This document shows, piece after piece, positions 1-7,754 of a stretch of DNA of 64,000 bases. Location: assembly GCA_903919075.1 (NCBI GenBank), contig CAIXGR010000097.1, forward strand, positions 1-64,000. The letters are read 5' to 3'. The stretch comes from an uncultured Bacteroidota bacterium (GTDB lineage Bacteria > Bacteroidota > Bacteroidia > Chitinophagales > LD1). Position 1 is the first letter of the stretch. Each line of letters begins with the position of its first letter. The notes below the pieces were generated by a model. It made no database searches. It saw only the letters and a program-made list of their open reading frames with translations, and was not told the origin of the DNA. The position numbers and the translations under genes were made by a program.

Positions 1-290
1 CTATTTAGCTTTATAGCCTTTTTCATTGCAGTGTTTCTCTTTGACCAGTGCGGCAGCTTCACCAATAGCGATACCCGCACTTGTAAGCATTTGGGCTATC
101 TATTTAGCCTTATAGCCTTTGTCATTGCAGCGTTTCTCTTTAACCAATGTGGCAGTTTCACCAATAGCATTACCCGCACTTGTAAGCATTTGGGCTATCT
201 ATTTAGCTTTATAGCCTTTTTCATTGTAGCTTCCCTCTTTAATCAGAGCGGCCAAAGCAAAAAAGCAGGGAATCAGTAAACCGGCTCTTT
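1..290. repeat. 99-bp tandem repeat, about 2.9 copies, cut by the window edge
   Basis: The string ctatttagc.ttatagcc starts at 1, 100 and 199, so the period is exactly 99 bp (33 codons). Copies 1 and 2 differ at about nine positions; copy 3 decays after about 60 bp. Because the period is a multiple of three, the plus strand stays open (ORF 31-279) and reads as a hydrophobic 33-residue repeat. On the minus strand each full copy holds a 29-codon ORF, MLTSAG..IGE...LVKEK, ending in TAG (1-90 and 100-189). About a third of the differences are silent in either frame, so codon use does not show which strand, if any, is coding. The array may continue left of the window. Confidence 0.85.
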
Positions 291-369
291 GTCAGTAATA
301 GTGTCAGTAAGCCAAAAATTAAATAGCCTCAAACCGTTTACAGTACAACGATTGAGGCTATTTTCATTG

Positions 370-443
370 CTCCCCGACTTGGGCTCGAACCAAGGACCCT
401 CAGATTAACAGTCTGATGCTCTAACCAACTGAGCTATCGAGGA
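370..443 (-). tRNA. tRNA-Asn (anticodon GTT)
   Basis: On the minus strand the sequence folds as a standard cloverleaf. The acceptor stem is TCCTCGA/TCGGGGA with one T-G wobble, the D-arm reads AGCTCAGTTGGTTAGAGC, the anticodon arm is CAGACTGTTAATCTG with GTT, and the T-arm contains GGTTCGAGCC. The length is 74 nt including discriminator G. CCA is not encoded; the next bases read GCAA, so it would be added post-transcriptionally. A strong promoter lies just upstream. Confidence 0.96.
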
Positions 444-461
444 ATTTTACCTAAGGGACGG

Positions 462-492
462 CAAATATAATCGCCTTTTCATAAAATTCAAA
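462..492 (-). promoter_or_regulatory. Promoter of tRNA-Asn, Bacteroidota consensus
   Basis: Read on the minus strand this is TTTG, a 19-bp spacer, then TATATTTG. It matches the Bacteroidota primary sigma pattern (-33 TTTG, -7 TAnnTTTG) at every defined base and lies about 19 bp before the mature tRNA 5' end. It is the best promoter match in the window. Confidence 0.85.
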
Positions 493-656
493 TATTGAAT
501 GCCTCTGATAATTTACCCAATATTTGGACTTAATGCCCTGAATGCTAACGGTATTTACAAAATTTTGTTACAAAACGCCCCATTTTACCCCAATTCCTTT
601 CCCCATTACAACATATAGGCCCTGTTTTGCGTAACAGTTATAGCAATAATAAAACT

Positions 657-926
657 ATGGTTACAAATACTAATGTAGCAGAACGAGCAACGAAAATAAT
701 TGCTGATAATTTAGGCATTGATGAAAACGAAGTAACCCCTGATGCGAGATTTAGAGAGGATTTGGGAATTGACTCGCTAGATGTTATTGACACAATAATG
801 CAGTTAGAAAAAAATTTTGCGATTTCAATTCCTGATGAAATTGCGGAGCGCGTAAAAAGAGTAGGCGATCTTTTTCAATATATTGAAAAGCAAACCGGCA
901 CTTTAACGACAGTTAAGGGTATTTAA
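657..926 (+). CDS. Acyl carrier protein
   Basis: A small acidic four-helix carrier protein of 89 residues that holds acyl intermediates on a 4'-phosphopantetheine arm. The attachment serine lies in the classic motif DLGIDSLDVID, and the helix III-IV region (ISIPDEIAERVKRVGDL) is also typical. The ORF track extends to a TTG at 627; I prefer the ATG at 657 because the extra residues are not ACP-like. It stands alone, with no fabF or other fatty acid gene beside it, and converges on the glycan locus. It may therefore be a second, specialised ACP and not the housekeeping one, but this is inference. The family call is firm. Confidence 0.9.
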   Translation: MVTNTNVAERATKIIADNLGIDENEVTPDARFREDLGIDSLDVIDTIMQLEKNFAISIPDEIAERVKRVGDLFQYIEKQTGTLTTVKGI

Positions 927-944
927 TTGCCTGTGGTAATACCG

Positions 945-2180
945 CTAATATTGATTACCAAGCGCTGCATAAACCGCAGCATATTTTTCTATGCCCTCAT
1001 CTAACGAATAAACTTCCTTCGCTTTTTGGCGGATATATATAGCGTTATACAGTGCCGATAATATTCTTTTAGAAACACGCTCGTACTCTGCCAAATTAAA
1101 TGATTGAACTACCTCACCGGTTCGCTCGTCAACAATCGCATCTACATCTCCTACCCCTGCATTGCAAATATGCGGAATACCCATTCCCATTATTTCAGCC
1201 TGTTTTGTAGGAGACGAGGCCGATTTAGAAAAAACAGGCTTCACAAAAAATATACCGCAGTTTGAAAGCGCTAAATAGGTGGGCACTTGTTTATGGGGTG
1301 CAGGAGTGATAATGAGGGCTTCTTCGGAAATTTTTCTGGCATTCGCTTTTTCAATAATATTCGACGCCTGTTCATTGGTAATAAATAAAAACTTTGCGTC
1401 GGGCCTAACTTGTAAAACATACTTAAAAAAGTCAAGCATTTCATCTAACATGTACCAAGTTCCAATACTGCCCAAATAGCTTAACACAAATTCGTTACCG
1501 GTAAGTTTAAATTGTTTTTTTAGGCCTTCTAAAAGGGTAACGTCAATATTTTTTGTTGAGAACAACTCCAAATCAGCACAACAAGGTATTACCTGAATTG
1601 GCACCGGTTGATTGGATATATCTTTCCATTGATGAATAATACCTTTTGCTTTTTGTGTTAAGCTGATTATATAATCTGCTTCGTTTAAAAACTCTTTCTC
1701 TTTCTTTTTAAAGAATTGATAAACCTTTCTATAAACAGGGTTAGTAAGCGGCCATAAGCCACCATCTACCCGCTCATCAGCATAAAAGCCGCGCATATCA
1801 AAAATAAATTTCGTGCCATACTTTTTCTTCATCATCATGCCTACCAGTGCAGAAATATAACTACGGCAGTGAACGATTTTGAAATTTTCTTTCCGGTGCA
1901 GCTCAAAAGCTTTTTCTTTCATCCGCCAGATATCCCATACGGTTGAAAGAATGGGTGGCTTTTTAGTATAGCTGAGCGAAACCCACTTAATATTGCTTTG
2001 CTGAAGCCTTGCTGAAATTTCGGATTGAGATTTTGCGAAACGTTCGGCCTTTTCAAAACTTATTAAAGTAAAAGTGTATCCCAGTTTCGATAACCCTTCA
2101 AGGTAAGGTATAACTTGCGACTGCCCGAGTGGGTCGGTCATGCCATCGTACGATATATATAACACATTAGTTTGTGGCAT
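945..2180 (-). CDS. Glycosyltransferase family 4-like protein
   Basis: A 411-residue GT-B fold glycosyltransferase, predicted to add one sugar to a lipid-linked glycan on the inner face of the cytoplasmic membrane. The N-terminal domain opens with a beta-strand and glycine-containing loop (VLYISYDGMTDPLGQSQV). The C-terminal nucleotide-sugar domain has the family's YLGSIGTWY start and an EX7E-like segment, KQAEIMGMGIPHICN, near residue 335. It is the last gene of a minus-strand unit, and its start overlaps the end of the asparagine synthase-like gene by 14 bp, so the two are probably co-translated. Donor and acceptor cannot be deduced. It converges on the ACP gene with a gap of only 18 bp. 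Confidence 0.85.
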   Translation of the reverse strand: MPQTNVLYISYDGMTDPLGQSQVIPYLEGLSKLGYTFTLISFEKAERFAKSQSEISARLQQSNIKWVSLSYTKKPPILSTVWDIWRMKEKAFELHRKENFKIVHCRSYISALVGMMMKKKYGTKFIFDMRGFYADERVDGGLWPLTNPVYRKVYQFFKKKEKEFLNEADYIISLTQKAKGIIHQWKDISNQPVPIQVIPCCADLELFSTKNIDVTLLEGLKKQFKLTGNEFVLSYLGSIGTWYMLDEMLDFFKYVLQVRPDAKFLFITNEQASNIIEKANARKISEEALIITPAPHKQVPTYLALSNCGIFFVKPVFSKSASSPTKQAEIMGMGIPHICNAGVGDVDAIVDERTGEVVQSFNLAEYERVSKRILSALYNAIYIRQKAKEVYSLDEGIEKYAAVYAALGNQY

Positions 2181-4023
2181 GCTCGTTCATCCATTTATGA
2201 AGCAGTATCAATGCCCAAATGCGGTTGTATAAAAAGTCTTCGCCGGCGTTAAAGCGTTTTATCAATAGTTTTACTTTCTCGGGCTTTACAATCGCCGCTT
2301 TTGCAACGCGTTCGTCGCTTAAGCTTTCCTTTATTAAATAGTGTAAATCAGTTTTCAACCATTTCGAAAGCGGTATCGAAAACCCCCACTTCGGCCTTTC
2401 AAAATATTTCTTCGGCACATAGTCGTACAACACCTCCTTCAATAAATACTTTGCCACCCCATCTTTCTTTTTCAAATCTTCCGAAAGATTTAATGCAAAC
2501 TCTACCACCCGGTAATCTAAAAATGGTGTTCGGGTTTCCAGCGAAAACTGCATACTTGCTATATCTACCTTTACTAGTAAATCATCTTTCAAATAATGCT
2601 TAATATCGAACAGCGCCTGCTCTTCCTGCTCCGAAAGCTTGCGTTTTAATCCCCTAAAATCTTCATTAAATAACACATGCTGCTTATAGCCGGGCATCAT
2701 TAAATCATCCAATTCGCTTTCATTAAAAAAGTATTGCTCCTGCGAAAAAATGTGGCTCTTTATCCTCTCCTCGCTTTTATAGTTGAATACACCGGCGGCA
2801 CGCTTATACTTGTTGTCTAACTTTGATAGCGAAAAAGCCACCGGTTTGCGCAAAAATTTAAGAAGCGGATTTTTCAATCTCTTGGCCCAATCGTAAGCAC
2901 CATAGCCTAAAAAAAGTTCATCGCCTCCGTCTCCGCTTAATGTCATGGTTACGTGCTTGCGGGCAAGTTTTGAAACTAACATAGTAGGAATTGCCGAAGA
3001 ATCGGCATATGGCTCATCATAAGCCAGCATCATCCGGTCAACCATTTCAAGTGCATCATTTTCAGAAACTATAAACTCATGGTGTTCTGTTTTAAGATAT
3101 TCTGAAACCTGACGAGCGTATTTCGACTCATCAAACTTCGCCTCTTTAAACCCTATCGAAAAGGTTTTTACCGGTTGAGAAGAAACGCTTTGTGCAATGG
3201 CGGTAACAGTGCTCGAGTCAATTCCACCACTTAAAAATGTACCGAAAGGAACATCGCTTATCATCCGGTATTTAACTGATGTAGTAAGCAATTGCTTTAA
3301 TTCTTCTTTCGCCGATTGAAAATCTCTTTTTGTATCAGCAGAAATTTTTTCCTCCGGCGTCCAGTATTTTTTAATCTCGGCCTTGTCATTCTTTACAACA
3401 CAATAGCTGCCAGATGGCAGGCGCTGAATATTCTCATAGATAGTAAACGGCTCAGGAATATATCCTGCATAAAGAAATGTATATACTGCCGATTTGTTTA
3501 CTTCAGCTTTACCTTTTATAAACTTCGACTGGAGAAGAGATTTAATTTCTGACCCAAAGGCAAAACTTTCTCCATCATTAAAAACATAAAGTGGCTTTAC
3601 ACCCAACCTGTCGCGGAATAAATAAAGGGTGTCTAATTCCTTATCATAAATAGCTATGGCAAACATGCCGTTAAGCAGGCTTACAAAATCAACGCCTTGC
3701 TGTGCAAATGCTTCTAAAATAATTTCGGTATCGCTGCTTGTTTTTGGTGTTATGCCTAGCTGTTTCTCTATCTCTTTAAAGTTATATACTTCGCCGTTAT
3801 AGATAATTACAAACCGGTCGGTATGCGAGAACATAGGTTGGTTAGCCGCATTGCTAAGATCAATAATACTTAACCGCCGGTGGCCTAGCCCACAGGTTTT
3901 AGCATCATTCATAAAATACCCGGCAGCATCGGGCCCGCGGTGTTGCAGGCAATTTGTCATAGCCTGCAGGTCGGCCTCGTTAAATTTTTTCTGAACAGAA
4001 TAAAAACCTGCAATGCCACACAT
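2167..4023 (-). CDS. asnB: Asparagine synthase (glutamine-hydrolysing) family amidotransferase
   Basis: Two-domain amidotransferase of 618 residues. The N-terminal Ntn glutaminase begins MCGIAGF with catalytic Cys2 and has HRGPD and YNGEVYN. The C-terminal synthetase has the ATP-pyrophosphatase loop SGGIDSS near residue 265 and SGDGGDELFLGY. It hydrolyses glutamine and passes ammonia to an adenylylated carboxylate. Among glycosyltransferases and next to a WbpB-like dehydrogenase, the substrate may be a uronic-acid sugar carboxylate (as proposed for WbpS of Pseudomonas O-antigen loci) and not free aspartate; this is inference. A second, divergent AsnB homologue lies at 26784. All catalytic motifs are intact. 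It sits between the dehydrogenase gene (17-bp gap) and the overlapping GT gene. Confidence 0.9.
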   Translation of the reverse strand: MCGIAGFYSVQKKFNEADLQAMTNCLQHRGPDAAGYFMNDAKTCGLGHRRLSIIDLSNAANQPMFSHTDRFVIIYNGEVYNFKEIEKQLGITPKTSSDTEIILEAFAQQGVDFVSLLNGMFAIAIYDKELDTLYLFRDRLGVKPLYVFNDGESFAFGSEIKSLLQSKFIKGKAEVNKSAVYTFLYAGYIPEPFTIYENIQRLPSGSYCVVKNDKAEIKKYWTPEEKISADTKRDFQSAKEELKQLLTTSVKYRMISDVPFGTFLSGGIDSSTVTAIAQSVSSQPVKTFSIGFKEAKFDESKYARQVSEYLKTEHHEFIVSENDALEMVDRMMLAYDEPYADSSAIPTMLVSKLARKHVTMTLSGDGGDELFLGYGAYDWAKRLKNPLLKFLRKPVAFSLSKLDNKYKRAAGVFNYKSEERIKSHIFSQEQYFFNESELDDLMMPGYKQHVLFNEDFRGLKRKLSEQEEQALFDIKHYLKDDLLVKVDIASMQFSLETRTPFLDYRVVEFALNLSEDLKKKDGVAKYLLKEVLYDYVPKKYFERPKWGFSIPLSKWLKTDLHYLIKESLSDERVAKAAIVKPEKVKLLIKRFNAGEDFLYNRIWALILLHKWMNEHATN

Positions 4024-4040
4024 GTAAGAAAAATAAAATG

Positions 4041-5009
4041 TTATTCTTTCGAAAAAGGATGTTTCTGCAAATTAAGTTTTGCTAAAGGATGATACTCGCC
4101 TTTTAAACCCACCGGTTCGGTATGGCGTATATTGTATGCTATTTGAATACTAGGCAAGGCCTCTTTCAAGCCAAAGCCATTTCCTTTTAAAATTTCCTGA
4201 TAACTGGTAGTATGCAAATCAGCAAAGCCATCGCTAAATTCTATTTCTTCGCCGCCTAAGGTCATCGACCGGTAAGTACGCATTCCTTTTTGCTTAATGG
4301 CATCAGGCAGTGTGTTCGCATCTATACTTAAAAACCATCTTACCCGCGCACGTTCAAACTCTAAAAAGCCAGCTGCCCGGTCGTGGGTGTGTATATGCAC
4401 AATGTTGGTTTTCACAGGGCCAAACACCCATGTAAGCATGTCGAAAAAGTGAATGCCGATGTTGGTAGCTATGCCGCCCGACTTTGATTCATCACCCTTC
4501 CAACTGGTATAATACCAGTTACCGCGCGATGTAATATAGGTAAGATCAAAATCGTAAATTTTATTTTTGTCGCCTGCCGCAATTCTTTCTTTCAGCTTAA
4601 TAACATTCGGGTGTAAACGAAGTTGCAAAATGTTATTTATTTTTTTCCCGGTTTCTTTTTCCAACTCCATCAAGGCTTCTGCATTCCATGGATTTAGCAC
4701 TAATGGTTTTTCGCATATTACATCGGCCCCTACACGCAACCCAAAACGGATATGTGAATCGTGAAGATAATTCGGAGAACAAATAGAAACATAATTTAAT
4801 AAGTGTTCTTTGCGCTGCAGCTTATCAATATGGCGGTCGAATCTTTCAAACTCAACAAAAAAGGCGGCGTTTGGGAAATAGCTATCCATTACCCCAACAC
4901 TATCAAAAGGGTCGTAAGCGGCAATTAAGTCATTACCGGTATCTTTAATGGCCTTTAAATGTCGGGGGGCAATATAACCCGCAGCACCTATAAGAGCGAA
5001 ATTCTTCAT
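4041..5009 (-). CDS. Gfo/Idh/MocA family oxidoreductase, WbpB/WlbA-like
   Basis: NAD(P)-dependent sugar dehydrogenase of 322 residues. The N-terminal Rossmann fold shows ALIGAAGYIAPRHLKAI, and the family EKP motif is CEKPLVLNPWNAEAL with the nicotinamide-side lysine. Downstream GGIATNIGIHFFD contains the usual catalytic-region His. Sequence style and length match WbpB/WlbA, which oxidise C3 of UDP-GlcNAc uronic acid before transamination. That would fit the neighbouring amidotransferase if a hexuronic acid is made here. However, the rest of that pathway (WbpA, WbpE, WbpD and WbpI equivalents) is not in the window, apart from the distant aminotransferase and acyltransferase genes. The family call is firm and the substrate tentative. 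Confidence 0.85.
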   Translation of the reverse strand: MKNFALIGAAGYIAPRHLKAIKDTGNDLIAAYDPFDSVGVMDSYFPNAAFFVEFERFDRHIDKLQRKEHLLNYVSICSPNYLHDSHIRFGLRVGADVICEKPLVLNPWNAEALMELEKETGKKINNILQLRLHPNVIKLKERIAAGDKNKIYDFDLTYITSRGNWYYTSWKGDESKSGGIATNIGIHFFDMLTWVFGPVKTNIVHIHTHDRAAGFLEFERARVRWFLSIDANTLPDAIKQKGMRTYRSMTLGGEEIEFSDGFADLHTTSYQEILKGNGFGLKEALPSIQIAYNIRHTEPVGLKGEYHPLAKLNLQKHPFSKE

Positions 5010-5077
5010 TATGCAATAATATAAAAAAGTAGGCAGGATAAGGATGATTTTGCCCTTGTGTATTTGTGCCGAACAGC

Positions 5078-6370
5078 CTAAATTTTCGCTTTCAACAGCC
5101 CTGAGAATACACTTGCCTGATTTTTGCGCGAGTATTTGGCCATTTCTGCATTGAAAGCTACTTCTGTAATGCCTCCCTGCTTAAACAAAGTGTATTCCTG
5201 TTTTAAATACCTGCATACATCTTCTGCATTGTTTAACGAATCTCCGCTTTTTGTTTCGCTCAACAATTTTTCTAAAACGCCCTTATCGTTTTCTACCAAA
5301 ATAATTTTTCTTCTAACCGCCATGTAATCGAACACTTTGGCATTAAGCCACTGCGCATTTTTTTTCGATAGCAACAATAACAGATGCGATGCCCTCAGTT
5401 TTCTGAGCAACTCTCCATAAGGCACTTTGTTGGTTGTAACAATGTATTCTTTTAACTCATTATTATAATTTAAAAGCCGGTTAAGCGCCTCCGGTTGTGC
5501 TTCGCTTCCGTAAAAACAAACTTTTAATTCGCCTGCTGAAATTTTTTCATTCTTTACAAACAAGTTCAGGCCATCCAAAAACATTTCGAGGTTTTGATGC
5601 GGGTATATAGTACCGGCATAGGCAATAGTAAATTTATCTTGCACAGGTAAAATCTCATCAAGGCCCTTTATATATTCTTCATCATACCCGTTGTAAACAA
5701 CTTTAATTTCTTTATCCGGGTGCATTTTTTGAAGTGCAGCTGCATATGTAGGTGCTGCAGTAGTAATGAATAAGGAATTATCAATATACTTTTTCTCGCG
5801 CGTTGTATAAAAAGAAGACAATAGTTTACTTAAAATATCTCTGCTATAATTACCCTGGTTGGTATTCCATCCATCGCGATAATCGGCAATCCACGGTATG
5901 TTGTATTTGGCTGAAAGAAGATGGGCGTATTTAAAAAGAATAAAAGGCTCGGCGGTTGCAATTATAAAATCGGGTTTGTTTTGTTCAATAGCTTTTTGGG
6001 CCTCTATATATATGGTTGCTTTATTATCGAACGCAAAAAAAAGGTGTTCGAAGAAAGCATAAAAATAAGTCAACATTTTACGGGCCAGTGCAAATTTCGT
6101 AAGCCCGAAGTTCACAAGCATTTTATCTCTTTTATTTGGAAAGAAAGGCGCTCTGATAATAACATTTCCTTTCCCATCAGATTCCTGATATGCTTTTTGT
6201 GGCATCTCGACAACATAATCAAGCGGAGAGGAGATTTTTTCTGTCCATTGGCGGGTAACTACGGTAACCGATATTTCACCATCGGGCAAGTATTTATACC
6301 AGCTATAAGGCCTTTGCGCGCCAATAGAAATGAGCGGATGAAAATCGTAAGCGAGTATTAATATTTTCAC
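5078..6370 (-). CDS. Glycosyltransferase family 4-like protein
   Basis: First gene of the left minus-strand unit, about 430 residues. It has a GT-B layout: an N-terminal VKILILAYDFHPLISIGAQRP acceptor domain of the type seen in GT4 enzymes, the middle segment FTIAYAGTIYPHQNLEMFL, and a C-terminal AKVFDYMAVRRKIILV replacing the usual EX7E. No ATG lies near the N-terminus. GTG at 6370 and TTG at 6379 are the candidates; I chose GTG because the protein then begins directly with the first beta-strand. A consensus promoter lies about 95 bp upstream. A 68-bp gap separates it from the Gfo/Idh gene. Sugar specificity is unknown. Confidence 0.82.
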   Translation of the reverse strand: MKILILAYDFHPLISIGAQRPYSWYKYLPDGEISVTVVTRQWTEKISSPLDYVVEMPQKAYQESDGKGNVIIRAPFFPNKRDKMLVNFGLTKFALARKMLTYFYAFFEHLFFAFDNKATIYIEAQKAIEQNKPDFIIATAEPFILFKYAHLLSAKYNIPWIADYRDGWNTNQGNYSRDILSKLLSSFYTTREKKYIDNSLFITTAAPTYAAALQKMHPDKEIKVVYNGYDEEYIKGLDEILPVQDKFTIAYAGTIYPHQNLEMFLDGLNLFVKNEKISAGELKVCFYGSEAQPEALNRLLNYNNELKEYIVTTNKVPYGELLRKLRASHLLLLLSKKNAQWLNAKVFDYMAVRRKIILVENDKGVLEKLLSETKSGDSLNNAEDVCRYLKQEYTLFKQGGITEVAFNAEMAKYSRKNQASVFSGLLKAKI

Positions 6371-6440
6371 GGTTAGCAATCAAATTTCACTAAAATAAAC
6401 AACAAAACCGAACCGCGAGATATTAAAATACTGCATTCGC

Positions 6441-6448
6441 TAAGTTTG
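6441..6448 (+). promoter_or_regulatory. Candidate -7 element for the plus-strand GT4 gene
   Basis: TAAGTTTG fits TAnnTTTG and lies about 60 bp before the ATG at 6510. No clear -33 TTTG is at the expected distance. With the minus-strand promoter it makes a compact divergent regulatory region. Confidence 0.45.
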
Positions 6449-6463
6449 TACGATTTTATTGCG

Positions 6464-6493
6464 CAAATTTAAATCAGAAACCCTATACTGCAA
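6464..6493 (-). promoter_or_regulatory. Promoter for the left minus-strand glycan unit
   Basis: On the minus strand: TTG, 19 bp, TAAATTTG, matching the Bacteroidota -33/-7 pattern. It faces the GT4 gene starting at 6370 and would give a leader of roughly 85-90 nt. Confidence 0.65.
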
Positions 6494-6509
6494 TTTGATT
6501 GCTTGACAA

Positions 6510-7754
6510 ATGAAGACTTTAATATTTTTTACTTCGCAATTTCCTTTTGCCGATGGAGAAACATTTATAGAAAATGAGTTTCCCTTTTTAGCCAGTGCGT
6601 TCGAAAAAATATTTATTGTTACTAATAATATTTCCGGAAAACAAACACGCACCTTGCCTGAAAATGTTGTAGTAATTCGCGTTCCATATGCTACGTCTTC
6701 TAAATATAAATTACAGGCGCTTTTTAATTATTTCAATCCGGTTGTTCAGCACGAATTAAGGTTTATCAAAAGCAAGCTGCATTTATCGGTAAGCCCGAAA
6801 ATTATATCTACTCTTTTAGGCTCATACGCGCATGCCTTAGAAATAAATGAGCTATTACTTAAAATAACTGACCAGCATAATATTGATGTCAAATCGCTCT
6901 ATCTATATTCTTACTGGATGAATAATATGGCTGCCGGTATAGCATTGTTTAAACAAAAGTATCCTAAAACAAAAGCTATTTGCCGCGCGCATGGGTGGGA
7001 CGTTTATTTTGAAAGGCACAATCCGCCTTACCTGCCGTTAAGAAATTTTATTATCGAGAATTTAGATGCCTGTTTTTGCATTTCGGAAAACGGAAAACAG
7101 TATCTTGAAAACCTTGTAAGCGTATCAGGAAAAAACCATCTAAAACTTTCGAGGCTTGGAACACTTAATAATTTGAACAAGAAAAATGAAACGAACAATA
7201 GCTCGCTTTCCATTGTAAGCTGCTCGAATATTATTCCTCTTAAAAGGATTAATTTAATAATTGAGGCACTAGCCCAGATAGAAAACATACAAATAAAATG
7301 GACGCATTTTGGCGATGGTGAACTGGCGGCTGAAACAAAAAATTACGCTGATAAAGTATTGTCCTCAAGACCGGATATTAAATACTCATTTGCAGGGCAA
7401 ATAAGCAATAAAGAATTGCTTAATTATTATTCGAACAACCCCGTTGACCTTTTTATAAATGCGAGCGAAACCGAAGGCTTACCGGTATCTATAATGGAGG
7501 CTTTTTCTTTTGGCATACCCGCTATCGCAATGAATGTGGGTGGAATTTCAGAAATAATTCAGGATGGTGTAAATGGCTTTTTACTGAGCGCTGATAGTAG
7601 CGCGAATGAAATGGCAGCTGCAATAATTAATTTTCATTCACTTTCGGAAACAGAAAAAAATAATTTTAGAAGCGGGGCTTTTAATACGTGGGATGAAAAG
7701 TTTAACGCCGAAAAAAATTACAGGCGCTTTATTGAATCTATTTCCAATCTTTAA
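6510..7754 (+). CDS. Glycosyltransferase family 4 protein
   Basis: A 414-residue GT-B enzyme with a clear GT4 C-terminal domain: GDGEL near residue 268, and NASETEGLPVSIMEAFSFG around 320 holding the EX7E catalytic/donor motif, followed by VGGISEII. The start ATG is the first in frame, with a candidate promoter 60 bp upstream. It is the only plus-strand gene in the first 26 kb. Its last 4 bp overlap the end of the convergent deacetylase-GT fusion gene, so readthrough in either direction would give antisense RNA. Its isolation between two minus-strand units suggests a separately acquired or separately controlled transferase. Confidence 0.88.
   Translation: MKTLIFFTSQFPFADGETFIENEFPFLASAFEKIFIVTNNISGKQTRTLPENVVVIRVPYATSSKYKLQALFNYFNPVVQHELRFIKSKLHLSVSPKIISTLLGSYAHALEINELLLKITDQHNIDVKSLYLYSYWMNNMAAGIALFKQKYPKTKAICRAHGWDVYFERHNPPYLPLRNFIIENLDACFCISENGKQYLENLVSVSGKNHLKLSRLGTLNNLNKKNETNNSSLSIVSCSNIIPLKRINLIIEALAQIENIQIKWTHFGDGELAAETKNYADKVLSSRPDIKYSFAGQISNKELLNYYSNNPVDLFINASETEGLPVSIMEAFSFGIPAIAMNVGGISEIIQDGVNGFLLSADSSANEMAAAIINFHSLSETEKNNFRSGAFNTWDEKFNAEKNYRRFIESISNL

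Noticed and set aside
31-279. ORF of 82 codons as a gene
   Set aside because: It is an open frame forced by the 99-bp period, has no start context, and the opposite strand is just as orderly.
1-290. Possible CRISPR array
   Set aside because: The unit is 99 bp with no spacers; copies adjoin directly.
5921-6361. 146-codon ORF opposite a GT4 gene
   Set aside because: Shadow of a well-supported glycosyltransferase.
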